Assembly (NCBI GenBank): GCA_947471745.1
Contig: CANJKZ010000823.1
Span: 310,001 to 374,000 of the forward strand
Direction: 5' to 3'
From: Closterium sp. Naga37s-1
Lineage: Eukaryota > Streptophyta > Zygnematophyceae > Desmidiales > Closteriaceae
DNA: 64,000 bases
In this document: positions 21,473 to 31,086 of the stretch, one piece after another
How positions within the stretch are numbered: position 1 is the first letter of the stretch
Layout of the letters: the number at the start of each line of letters is the position of its first letter
The notes under the pieces: generated by a model
What the model saw: the letters and a program-made list of their open reading frames with translations, nothing else
Told to the model about the DNA's origin: nothing
The model's database searches: none
Made by a program: the position numbers and the translations under genes

Positions 21473-23509
21473 TGTGAGAATGATAGACGAAAGAATGGTT
21501 GAATTGGGAAATGAGAAGGGTACAAGTAGGAAACACATAAGTGTTGTACCCTCTAAGGACTACCCCACTACAGCCTAGACCGACTATAGTAAATATATGT
21601 TTGACACATCCCCATAGGCAAAGTGGGGGAGAACAAGGGGTCACAAGACCAGTCAAGAAAGACAAAGCAAACTCAGGGTGGATCACAAAGTCACCACACA
21701 GTCTGAGCACAAGCAAAGGGCCAGAAGGCCAGTTCACATGCAGAGTTATATAAAGGAAAGCAAACAATACAGTGAACACAACCTAGCAAGTGTAAGCATG
21801 CAGGTATAAGTATATAGAGTACAGTACAAGCAGAGTCAAGAAGTGAACAAGTGAGGCACAGTAGGTACAAGGCCTAACACAGTACAGAAACGCTGATGAT
21901 CACAAGGCTGAAGTGCCTTGGTGAAAACATCAGCAGTGTTGGCCTGAGAGGCCACGTAAGCAAGACGAAGCTGGCCACGCTGCTGCAACTCTCGAGCAAG
22001 GAAGTAGCACAGAGCAATGTGCTTCGTTCTGTGCTCCAGTCTGTGCTCCTGACATAAGGCCAGCATGGCCTTGTTGTCGACGTACAGAACTGGAGGAGAA
22101 CGAGGCGCCTCTCCCAAGTCGGTCAGCAGGTAGGTGAGCCAGCGAAGCTCCTGTGCAGCCATGGCCCCAGCGTAGATCTCAGCCTCACAACTGGAGCTGA
22201 GAACAGAAGAAGAGCGGGTAGACCGCCAGGAGACAGAACCGGAGCCAAGGCTGAAGGTGTAACCATGTGACGACCGCTGCGTAGCCAAGTCGTCAACCCA
22301 GGAGGCGTCAGCGTGACCAGTGAGGACAACTCGAGCCCGTCCTCCAAGCACGAGCCCCATGCCCGATGTACTGCACAAGTATCGCAACACCCTCTTCGCA
22401 GCATCCCAGTGCACCTTTCGGTGCCTGCCGGGAGCCACGTAGCGAGCCAGAAGGCTGAGAGGGTATGCGAGGTCAGGTCGTGTGCAAGTCATCAGGTACA
22501 TGAGGCAGCCCACAAGCTTTGGATACGGGCCACTCGGTTCTACGGACTCGTCCGAAGGTGGAGCTGAGAGCGAGTGACCGGTAGGCAGAGGAGTGGACTG
22601 TGGCGAGGAGTAGGTGAAGCCGAAGCGCTGAAGGACCTGCTGCACCATGTGTGACTGAGTCAAGGTAATGGTGCGATGTGCTCTGTCCCGGGTGATCCGC
22701 AAGCCAAGATAGCTTGTGAGCTCACCCATGTCTGTGCACGTGTGTCTCTTCTGCAGCTCGGACTTCACGTGGGCGAGTGCCTCCGTGTCAGCAGTAGCAA
22801 AGACAAGGTCGTCTACGTACACAAGAACGTAGAACGGCGGCAGAGTAGCGTCAGTGCGTAGAAACAGAGAAGGGTCAGCAGTGGAAGGAGCAAAACCAAG
22901 AGCAGCAAGAGTTGTCCGGAGCGTGTCGTGCCACTCACGGGGCGCCTGGCGGAGACCGTAGACTGGCCGCCGGAGGCTCCACTGGGTACCAGCAGGAAAC
23001 GACCCAGTGAAGCCAGGTGGGCGGCGCAGCCAGATCTCCTCGTGCAGGCTGCCCTGTAGGAAGGCTGTGCTGAAGTCAAGCGAGTGGAGCTCGTAGTCAC
23101 GTTGAGCAGCAACGTGCAGTAGTACCCGAAGAGTGGTCATCTTCGGGGTAGGGGAGAAGGTTCTAAAGAAGTCAACTCCCTGTCGCTGACTGAAGCCACG
23201 TGCAACGTAACGCGCCTTGAAGGCAGGCGGAGAACCCGGCGGCCGCTTCACCCTGAAGATCCACATGCCACTGGCGATGTTCGCCCCAGGTGGGGGAACC
23301 TCGTCTACGTAGGTGCCTGTGGACTTCCAGGAAGCCATCTCTGCGTCCATGGCTGCCTGCCACTGAGAGGAGTAGGGACCCTCTATCGCCTCTGCGTAAG
23401 AGCGCGGGGTCGGGATGTCTAGTGCATCCGGGTCTCCCTCAGGGGCAAGCAGCATGGACACGAGATGAGGTGAAGCAGCAGCAAAGCACTCAAGGTCCTC
23501 CTGCCTGTC
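21473..23509 (-). mobile_element. Copia-4: inverted 3' half of a Copia element joined at its LTR end
   Basis: In minus orientation this holds the end of pol, a 3' UTR with polypurine tract and one 134-bp LTR (21473-21606). The LTR's terminal base is the left junction. The right junction lies inside pol (DRQEDLE, about 23507) against Copia-2 RT sequence that resumes at FATTDTE. The Copia-2 segment between these points, from integrase C-terminus to mid RT, is missing. There is no second LTR and no target duplication. Confidence 0.82.
21836..23509 (-). CDS. Copia-4 reverse transcriptase and RNase H (fragment)
   Basis: About 555 codons without a stop: RT from SPHLVSM through MWIFRVKRPPG, KARYVARGFSQRQGVD, LDFSTAFLQG and YVDDLVFA, then RNase H HADASWVDD, SSCEAEIYAG and YVDNKAM, ending at 21836. 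It lacks gag, protease and integrase. The open frame contrasts with the stop-ridden Copia-2 around it, so it arrived later. The true start of the element's reading frame is not here; the frame simply begins at the junction. Confidence 0.85.
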   Translation of the reverse strand, partial: DRQEDLECFAAASPHLVSMLLAPEGDPDALDIPTPRSYAEAIEGPYSSQWQAAMDAEMASWKSTGTYVDEVPPPGANIASGMWIFRVKRPPGSPPAFKARYVARGFSQRQGVDFFRTFSPTPKMTTLRVLLHVAAQRDYELHSLDFSTAFLQGSLHEEIWLRRPPGFTGSFPAGTQWSLRRPVYGLRQAPREWHDTLRTTLAALGFAPSTADPSLFLRTDATLPPFYVLVYVDDLVFATADTEALAHVKSELQKRHTCTDMGELTSYLGLRITRDRAHRTITLTQSHMVQQVLQRFGFTYSSPQSTPLPTGHSLSAPPSDESVEPSGPYPKLVGCLMYLMTCTRPDLAYPLSLLARYVAPGRHRKVHWDAAKRVLRYLCSTSGMGLVLGGRARVVLTGHADASWVDDLATQRSSHGYTFSLGSGSVSWRSTRSSSVLSSSCEAEIYAGAMAAQELRWLTYLLTDLGEAPRSPPVLYVDNKAMLALCQEHRLEHRTKHIALCYFLARELQQRGQLRLAYVASQANTADVFTKALQPCDHQRFCTVLGLVPTVPHLFTS

Positions 23510-24478
23510 GTCTTTGCCACTACTGACACTGAGGCACTGACCCTTGTGAAGTCCAAGCTGCAGAAGAGACACACCTGCACTGACCTGGGTGAACTGCGCA
23601 GCTATCTTGGCTTGCAGATCACCCGGGACAGAGCACGGCGCACCATCACACTAACTCAGTCACACATGGTGCACCAGGTCCTTCAGTGCTTCGGCTTCCA
23701 ATTCTCCTCGCCACAGCCCACTCCTCTGTCTACCAGCCACTCGCTCTCAGCTCCACCTTCGGACGAGTCCGTAGAGCCGAGTGGTCCGTACCCAGAGCTT
23801 GTGGGTTGCCTCATGTACCTGATGACGTGCACACGACCTGACCTCGCGTACCCTCTCCGCCTCCTGGCTCACTACGTGGCTCCTGGTAGGCACCGAAAGG
23901 TGCACTGAGATGCTACGAAGGGGGTACTGCGTTACTTGTGCAGTACGTCGGGCATGGGGCTCATGCTTGGAGGACGGGGTCCGGTTGTCCTCACTAGTCA
24001 CGCAGACGCTTCTTAGGTTGACGACTCAGCTACGCAGCGGTCGTCACAGGGTTACACCTTCAGCCTCAGTTCCGGCTATGTTTCCTGGCGGTCTACCCGC
24101 TCGTCTTCGGTTCTCAGCTCCAGTTGTGAGGCTGAGATCTACGCCGGGGCCCTGGCTGCATAGAAGCTACGCTGGCTCACCTACCTGCTGACCGACTTGG
24201 GAGAGCAACCTCGTTCGCCTCCAATTCTGTACGTAGACAACAAGGCCATGATTTCATTGTGTTAGGAGCACAGAATGGAGCACAGAACGAAGCACATCGC
24301 TCTGCGATACTTCCTTGCTCGAGAGTTGCAGCAGCGTGGCCAGCTTCGTCTTGCGTACGTGGCCACTAGGGCCAACATTGCTGATATCTTCACCAAGGCA
24401 CTTCCGCCTGGTGATCATCAGCGCTTCTGTACTGTGTTAGGCCTTGTGCCTACTTTGCCTCACTTGCTCACTGTGTGA
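23510..24478 (+). pseudogene. Copia-2 RT C-terminus and RNase H, with stops
   Basis: Resumes in RT after the active site (FATTDTEALT, LGELRSYLGLQITRD) and continues through RNase H to the end of pol (HLLTV, stop 24478). In-frame stops interrupt it near 23906, 24016, 24163 and 24263. The polymerase YVDD itself falls in the missing segment. Confidence 0.85.
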
Positions 24479-24537
24479 CTTTGCTTGTACTGTGATCTAT
24501 ATATATACCTGCATGCTTACACTTGCTAGGGTATGAT

Positions 24538-26045
24538 TGTGAGAAAACAAGTAGAACGAGGAGCCATGGCTAGGTAAGCCCTAGCTAGGCAAGAGAAAGT
24601 TTAGGCAAAAGAAGAGGGATTTTACTAGCAGCAGTTGGGATACATATAGCAAACCCTAGTTGGGTTGTACCCGCTATAGAGCACCCCACTACAGGCTAGA
24701 CAATAACATTCTGACACACCCCCATAGCCAAAGTGGGGTGTAATCAGCACAATGAGCAAGCAGGCATAGAGCAGGAGTTCACAATAGTAAGCAAAGCTAG
24801 AGTTAATCACAGCAGGCAAGTGAGGAGGAGGAGGAACTGTGGATGGAGAGAAGATGGGAGGCAACGACTGAAGCTGCAGAGGCACGGGCACAGGAGCGGC
24901 TGACTCAGTGGCTACCGAAGCAAGGGCGACGGACTACTGGAGTGACTGGCTCCGCGGCTATAGACGAGCGGCAGGAGCAACGGACCCACTGGCGACTGGT
25001 GCAGCAGGCTCACTGGCTACCGAAGCAAGGGCGACGGACTACAGGCGCTGCAGGCGACACGACAGCTACCTTCACACAACCTCCTCCAACTGCCCCACAC
25101 CCTCGACACACACCCCCTGCTCAAACCCTAGCTCCACTCGCACGGCACCCCCCTTAAACCCAAAACCCCAGGCTCCCACACATCCACCCCCCTCAGCGAC
25201 AGCTGCAGCAGTGGGAGACGAAGGAGGAGGATGAGTAGGGGACGGCGCACACAACCGACACCCCCACAACCGCCACCCCCACACCCCTCACCCCCAAAAC
25301 CCTAAAACGGGTGGGATAGGGGCAGGAGCGCGGGGGACGGCGATGGGAGGGATGGCGCACGACCCCCAGGGCGCCAAAACGGACGGGCGGGGCGGGGGGG
25401 TGGCGCGCGCGGCTCCCCAGGGCGCCACGACGGACGGGCAGGGGGCGGGCGCGGCTCCCCAGGGCGCCGCGACGGACAGGCAGGGGGCGCGCGCGGCTCC
25501 CCAGGGCGTCGCGGCGAGCAGGGCGGGGCCGCGCGTGCTCCCCAGAGCGCCGCGACGAACGGGCGGGGCGCGCGCGGGCTCCCCAGGCCGCTGCGACGAG
25601 CTTGGTGGGGGGCCGCGCGTGCTCCCCAGGGCGACGCGACGGACGGGCGGGGCGCGCGCAGGCTCCCCAGGGCGCGAAACCGCCGCGCGCCTCGGGGCGC
25701 ACGGCGGGATGAAAAAAAAACCCTAAAAATTTTTCGCCGCGCGCGCACGGCAGGAAGGAGACAGCGCGCGCCCTAGGCGCGCTAGAAGCGGAATAGCAGC
25801 GGAAGCAGTTAGGTGGCGGGCCCACCCACAGGATCGACCCAAGGGGGTCGACCTGCTCTGATAGCATGTGAGAAAACAAGTAGAACGAGGAGCCATGGCT
25901 AGGTAAGCCCTAGCTAGGCAAGAGAAAGTTTAGGCAAAAGAAGAGGGATTTTACTAGCAGCAGTTGGGATACATATAGCAAACCCTAGTTGGGTTGTACC
26001 CGCTATAGAGCACCCCACTACAGGCTAGACAATAACATTCTGACA
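24538..26045 (-). mobile_element. Non-autonomous LTR element (1.5 kb) in the Copia-2 3' UTR
   Basis: Two 179-bp LTRs (24538-24716, 25867-26045) that look identical by eye. Target duplication ATGAT is at 24533-24537 and 26046-26050. Minus-strand PBS TGCTATCAGAGC (25855-25866) and polypurine tract next to 24717. The 1.1-kb interior has no gag or pol. It holds a C/G-rich leader (25320-25700) with repeats built on CTCCCCAGGGCGCC, and repeats of GAAGCAAGGGCGACGGACTAC (24918, 25022). LTR, PBS, leader style and polypurine tract tie it to the Copia-1/2/4 group, which could move it in trans. Confidence 0.88.
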
Positions 26046-26342
26046 ATGATCACTGTATTGTTTGTTCTTCTTTTATATAACTCTGCATGTGAACTGGCCT
26101 TGTGGCCCTTTGCTTGTGCTCGGACTGTGTGGTGACTTTGTGATCGACCCTGAGCTTGCTTTGCTTTTCTTGACTGGTCTTGTGACCACTTGTTCTCCCC
26201 CACTTTGCCTATGGGGGTGTGTCAGAATGTTTTATTGCTTACATTTGTGTAGGCCCATAAGGGGTACAACCCAATTAGGGTTAGTACTTGTACCCAACTG
26301 TTTCATAGTTCAGTCATTCTCGTTCGTTATTCTGACAGTCAG

Positions 26343-26435
26343 TGCCGCGATTTCTTAAGAGATTTCGTGGAGTTATCGCAGCAGCTCGTTCAAATGGTTA
26401 TGCGTGAGCGTCGTGAAGTCGATATGTTTAGCCAT
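26343..26435 (-). pseudogene. Gypsy gag N-terminus
   Basis: ATG at 26435 opens MAKHIDFTTLTHNHLNELL. Two TAA codons follow at positions where Gln or Glu would continue the helix, probably CAA/GAA to TAA changes. The frame continues at 17742 once Copia-2 is removed. Confidence 0.75.
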
Positions 26436-26610
26436 AACGAAGGGCGTCGGCTCAGCTTAGTCTAGGCGCAGTCGTGGCTGCACGCGTTTACGAGAGAACG
26501 TGAGGACAGCGGCTCCTAGGTACTAAGGGGCGTGAGTCTCTTCGAGTGAAAAATCAAAAGTTGATTTCCTAGGGTGATTAGATGCGCGCAGCGCGGTCCG
26601 AAAGAAAGTG

Positions 26611-26625
26611 GCTCTGATAACCAAG
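26611..26625 (-). promoter_or_regulatory. Gypsy primer-binding site
   Basis: The minus strand reads CTTGGTTATCAGAGC directly after the 5' LTR. This is the initiator-Met PBS with one extra T. Confidence 0.65.
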
Positions 26626-26877
26626 TGTTACGGGTGCAATGAATTGAGGTAGCGAGGATTGCACTAGAGTGTTCAATAAGTACAAAACATGAGCGAAGGC
26701 ATGAGCGAATACTTATACGCGAAAATGTGCAAACGGTAACGCGGTGCTTGCAAGCTAGCTAGTGCTACGCTGGCGCGAGGTTCGGGCTAGTCTCGAAGCG
26801 TAGGCCGACTCAGCTGCTCCAGTAGTGCGAGGTTTGGTGAAACAGTGCGCGCGAAGTTGGCGAAGCCCCGTTAGTTG
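26626..26877 (-). repeat. Gypsy 5' LTR, larger part (rest at 32865-32939)
   Basis: Pairs with 4510-4726 and 5077 onward of the other LTR. It is interrupted by Copia-3 after AGTTG (26873-26877) and resumes at 32865. The site occupied by TRIM-1 in the sister LTR is empty here. Confidence 0.9.
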
Positions 26878-27314
26878 TGTTGGGAACAAACAATCTTAAG
26901 CGCCTCTGTCGTGTCGAAACACCAAGGCACAAGCGAAGCAGAGCATATCGAGGCACCAGCGAGTCAACCCTCGGAGGTTGAAGTAACCGCTGGAGGTTAC
27001 GCGAAAGTCAAAGGTCAGCGACCTTTGACTTGACAAATGCAGCGCGACAGCAAGGACACACAACTGACTCGACATTGAGCAGTTGCCCGAGTCGCACTGT
27101 ATCGAACCGCAACAGTAAAACAGTTTAATTATATCTCTTCGTATTCTTTGTACTCTTATATAAACCTTTGTACTTGCTTGTTTTAATCAACTTACTTTGC
27201 CCTCACATACCAGCGCAAGGTGGTTCAAGGACTTCATTTAAACGCTTCCGCTACTACATCACTCTACCCAGAGTTTAACCCTACCAAAGATCCTAAGGGG
27301 CACTCAGCCCAACA
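26878..27314 (+). repeat. Copia-3 5' LTR with TATA box
   Basis: 437 bp. TATATAAA near 27167-27174 is a likely core promoter for the genomic RNA; the 3' LTR has TATTTAAA there. A short inverted repeat (GTCAAAGGTCAGCGACCTTTGAC) lies near 27008-27030. Confidence 0.9.
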
Positions 27315-27375
27315 TGGTATGAGAGCTGGTTAGGGTTAAAATTATTTCTCCTTAACACCTAATACACCAAGAGAC

Positions 27376-30300
27376 ATGTCTACCAGAAAAGAGAGGAGCT
27401 CCTCCAACGGCTCTCCTGGTACTACTCCTACTCCACCTCCTGCCTCTGGCCTACAGACAGAGGAAGGCACAACAGCGAGACCGGCAGCTGGGTCTACTGA
27501 AACACCCGCAAACCAAGGCGCGGGCTTCGATCCAAGCATGATGGAGAAGTTCTTCTCCTTCATGTCCTTCTACGAGCAGCATCAGCAAGGAGCACCTGCG
27601 CAATCAAACAACAGCAACAACAACAACAACGTGACGCCCATGAGTCTCGATGGCTCATCCTACGCACGCGGGAATCAACAACAGCAACCTACCTTCGCTC
27701 CGTACGAGCCCCAGCGCGGCTCCGTCAGCTTCATGCCACAACCACAACCTGCACCGGGACAAGAGAGAACGCTGGACGCACTACAAGTTCAGTCGCAGTT
27801 CGCGCACGTTCTAAAACTGCAAACGACAAAACCCTTCGACGGGAAGGATTTCTTTACCTGGTCGTTCGAATTCGAGCTGATGATGGAAGGAGCGCAAATC
27901 CTTGGCTTCTTCGACGGGTCCCTGCCATACCCAACAAACGGCACACAGTATGAGAAGCAGCAGTACACCTATCAATCGATGATGGCGTACACGATACTAC
28001 TGAGGAACATCACTCCAACTCAACAACAAAACATACGGTCTTACCGAGGCTACGGCAACTCCGCGGAGCTCGCGTACAATCACTTGAAGAGCCTGTATCA
28101 AGCAACAGACAGCGTAAACCAGAGTCGGTTAATGGCGCAGCTGACAACAATCGAAATGAAACCAGGCGAGAAGGGAATGGCGTATATCAGTCGCTGCCGC
28201 GAGCTGTGCGACAAGATTCTTCGATGTGGAGGATCGATTTCAGAGGACGCCTTCGTCACGGTTGTCATCGGCGGTCTTGGTCCTCACTGGCGCTCCACTC
28301 GCGCCATACTACGAGCCCACGGGAAAATTTCTGAAGCAGCACTTTGCGCCGAAATCCACGCCGAGCAGCAAGACATGGACCTGCAAGAAGAACGACACAA
28401 GAGAAAGGTATCAGTGCCCGAATTCGCGTTTCACACTCAACGGCGCCACAACAACAACAACAATCGACCGAAAATCGTACCTCCGTTCTGCCACCTCTGC
28501 AAGACTTCAGGGCATCCTCGTACGCACTGCCCGAATCGACAACAGTCAACGTCGCCGCAACGCCAACTTCGCCCTTCAAGCAGTCAAGTCGCCTCAACAC
28601 AAGCAAATCCGACAACTTCAGTACAAGTCTCAACAACATCGACGGGACAACCTGCGAAAGGAACAAGAAACATCGTCAGCTGCATGGCAAGGCTGAGTGA
28701 CTCCTGCGTAACTGAGTCACCACCATATTACTCACCAGAAGAACAACTCGACAACAGCACGCCTCGCCGCGAGTCACTTCAACCGAACCCGACGTACGCC
28801 GCCATCGCTCAAAGCGAGCCGTCCGGGAAGGATACATGGTTCTTGGACAGTTGCTGCGGACAACATATGTGCTCTTCAGGACGTTTCGTTCAACGCGAGC
28901 ACCAACTTCAACGAGAAGTCGTCATCACTGTCGCCAATAATCAGAACCTGCGCACACGACGACAAGGAGTAGTGCAACTTCAGTCACGAGAGACGAATGT
29001 CATACTGCAAATGTCCAAAGTCCTAATAGCAGAAGGACTTGGCTACAACTTGCTGAGCGTCAGTCAGTTGATGGCGAAAGGCATACATCTGGAAGCCGAC
29101 AGTACCACCCAGGAGTTCAAGCTGTACCACGGGAAGGGCGGCCTCTACATCAGAAAGGCGGTCCTGAAGAACAATGTCTTCGTTCTCGATTTCGTCCCAG
29201 ACCTGGGCACCGCAGACAGTGACGGGATCGTCACCTTCACATCTTGGATGCACCCGCCGGATCTCGACCCCGACTTCAGTCCGGAAGGCTTTTGGTATTC
29301 ACATACCATTCCTGAAGCAGAACGAACACGTGCGTTAGTAACAATACAACATTCGGCAGCAGCAGAGACAACATCGGCAGCAACAGAGACAACATCGGCA
29401 GCAGCAGAGACAACATCGGCAGCAGCAGAGACAACATCGGCAGCAGCAGAGACAACATCGGCAGCAGCAGAGACAACATCGGCAGCAGCAGAGACAACAT
29501 CGGCAGCAGCAGAGACAACATCGGCAGCAGCAGAGACATCATCGGCAGCAGCAGAGACATCATCGGCAGTAGCAGGAACAACAACAGTAGCAGCAACAAC
29601 GACACCACTCCTCGTTGACGAAGCACCACCAACACCCGCACAGCAGCTGAATCCGGCTCAACGGGAAGTCCATAGAAGCGCAAACTTCACCGCCAGCTTC
29701 TACTCCAACTCCGACGCGTATCGACGCTCACCCGGACACCGCGCCTCCGAAGACATCTGGCACGCACGCATGGGACACCCAAGCAACACTGTGTTAAACA
29801 ACACAATAAGAGCAGGAGTCCTTGACAAGGACTCGTTACTACTACTCGACGGCAGAGAACTTCAACGTGCACGAGGAACATGTCTTACCTGCCCCGAAGC
29901 CGACTTACCACATCGGCCGTTCACTCCTCATCACAACCCGAGCACACCCGCGTACGCACCACTCGAAAAGGTGTATAGCAACATCCTGTACAATCGGGAA
30001 CCAGGACAAGTAATATACAACTACACAATCACCTTCATCGACGCCGCCACCCGTTACGTCTGGCATCTAAACCTACCCAGCCGCGACATGGTCCTCGAAG
30101 CATTCGCTGCTTGGCTACCAGTAGCAGAAAGAGAGTCGGGCGTAAAGCTGAAAAGCTTCCAGTCTGACGGTGGAGGAGAATACACCTCTCAGCGATTCAA
30201 GCAGTACCTGGCGGAAAGGGGAATCAAGCAGCTCCTCTCTCTTCCCTACGCCCATCAGCAGCAAGGTGTAGCAGAAAGAATGAACAGGACTCTGCAGAAC

Positions 30301-31086
30301 AGCATGCGCAAACTGTTGCGTGGCATGCGGCTACCCAACCACCAGTGGCCTGACGCGATGGACCACGCTGTCATGCTGCACAACTTGCTCTCATCTTCAT
30401 CACTACCGAACAACGCATCACCGCATCTGCTGTGGACAGGAAAACAGGGCAGCACAAAAATGTTACGAGTGTTCGGATGCATGGTACAGTACCGACCCCC
30501 AGCAGCACGAGCGGGCCGATTTTCACAACGCGCACAGTGGGGACTACACCTCGGCATGGAAAAGAACTACAACACGTGGAAAATCTTTGACGTCCACTCC
30601 AAGGAAACAGTAGCAGCACGCGACGTCATTTTCTACGAACGACTCACGCTCCAGACATACCTTGCCAACCTGCAAGAGGACCAAGATCCCACAGGTGGTT
30701 TTCGTGGTGACCGAGCCTTCGCCTCGGCAGCAGACGAAGCTGACTGGGACGAGCAGAATGTGGCCAACGCATCAGAAGAAGCTGGACCCCTTCCGTTCTG
30801 CTCCGTCGACGTCCCCATGGACGAAGATAACCCTCGCGAAAGTGTCAACGCCAAAACCTTCTACTACTTCGCCGACAACGGTTACGTAACACCTGCGACA
30901 GTCAACACCAACGAAGCAGAACGAGTAGGACCGAATTTCATACCTGATCCAGAAGCGGGAGATGAAGCAGCTTATCCCGAGGATGCAACTCTTCCCCGCT
31001 ACTCACAGACTGGACTGCAGATTCTCGGACTCGTCACCGCAGTCCACGGCAACACTCTTCCTAAGGAGCCTGCGACGGTTCAGTAG
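27376..31086 (+). CDS. Copia-3 Gag-protease-integrase, altered active sites
   Basis: 1236 codons, ATG at 27376. Gag with FDGKDFFTWSFEFE; a normal CCHC knuckle CHLCKTSGHPRTHC (about 28488-28530); protease-like WFLDSCCGQHMCSS, where the usual DSG reads DSC; 11 or so copies of a 7-residue SAAAETT repeat (about 29350-29580); integrase zinc part HARMGHPSN and CLTC; then YSNILYN where the first catalytic Asp is expected (Asn codon AAC at 29980-29982); SDGGGEY and GVAERMNR supply the other two acidic residues. It ends at TAG 31084-31086, after which RT sequence continues in frame. The protease and integrase changes are read against the family consensus from memory. Confidence 0.88.
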   Translation: MSTRKERSSSNGSPGTTPTPPPASGLQTEEGTTARPAAGSTETPANQGAGFDPSMMEKFFSFMSFYEQHQQGAPAQSNNSNNNNNVTPMSLDGSSYARGNQQQQPTFAPYEPQRGSVSFMPQPQPAPGQERTLDALQVQSQFAHVLKLQTTKPFDGKDFFTWSFEFELMMEGAQILGFFDGSLPYPTNGTQYEKQQYTYQSMMAYTILLRNITPTQQQNIRSYRGYGNSAELAYNHLKSLYQATDSVNQSRLMAQLTTIEMKPGEKGMAYISRCRELCDKILRCGGSISEDAFVTVVIGGLGPHWRSTRAILRAHGKISEAALCAEIHAEQQDMDLQEERHKRKVSVPEFAFHTQRRHNNNNNRPKIVPPFCHLCKTSGHPRTHCPNRQQSTSPQRQLRPSSSQVASTQANPTTSVQVSTTSTGQPAKGTRNIVSCMARLSDSCVTESPPYYSPEEQLDNSTPRRESLQPNPTYAAIAQSEPSGKDTWFLDSCCGQHMCSSGRFVQREHQLQREVVITVANNQNLRTRRQGVVQLQSRETNVILQMSKVLIAEGLGYNLLSVSQLMAKGIHLEADSTTQEFKLYHGKGGLYIRKAVLKNNVFVLDFVPDLGTADSDGIVTFTSWMHPPDLDPDFSPEGFWYSHTIPEAERTRALVTIQHSAAAETTSAATETTSAAAETTSAAAETTSAAAETTSAAAETTSAAAETTSAAAETTSAAAETSSAAAETSSAVAGTTTVAATTTPLLVDEAPPTPAQQLNPAQREVHRSANFTASFYSNSDAYRRSPGHRASEDIWHARMGHPSNTVLNNTIRAGVLDKDSLLLLDGRELQRARGTCLTCPEADLPHRPFTPHHNPSTPAYAPLEKVYSNILYNREPGQVIYNYTITFIDAATRYVWHLNLPSRDMVLEAFAAWLPVAERESGVKLKSFQSDGGGEYTSQRFKQYLAERGIKQLLSLPYAHQQQGVAERMNRTLQNSMRKLLRGMRLPNHQWPDAMDHAVMLHNLLSSSSLPNNASPHLLWTGKQGSTKMLRVFGCMVQYRPPAARAGRFSQRAQWGLHLGMEKNYNTWKIFDVHSKETVAARDVIFYERLTLQTYLANLQEDQDPTGGFRGDRAFASAADEADWDEQNVANASEEAGPLPFCSVDVPMDEDNPRESVNAKTFYYFADNGYVTPATVNTNEAERVGPNFIPDPEAGDEAAYPEDATLPRYSQTGLQILGLVTAVHGNTLPKEPATVQ

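Larger units (their letters stand above)
17748..26337 (+). mobile_element. Copia-2: decayed Copia with two further insertions
   Basis: Target duplication GTCAG is at 17743-17747 and 26338-26342. The 5' LTR is 17748-17879 (132 bp, first bases TATCAG instead of TGTCAG). The 3' LTR is 26220-26337 (118 bp, missing 14 bp present in the other). The PBS TGGTTTCAGAGC starts at 17880. The leader (17880-18974) is C-rich with repeats built on GGCCCGTCGCCCCTAG. It is inserted in the first part of Gypsy gag. Inside it are the inverted Copia-4 fragment and the non-autonomous element at 24538. Confidence 0.9.

Noticed and set aside
25193..25879. 228-codon Arg/Pro/Ala-rich minus-strand frame
   Set aside because: It begins in the LTR/PBS and follows the C/G-rich leader repeats of the 1.5-kb non-autonomous element.
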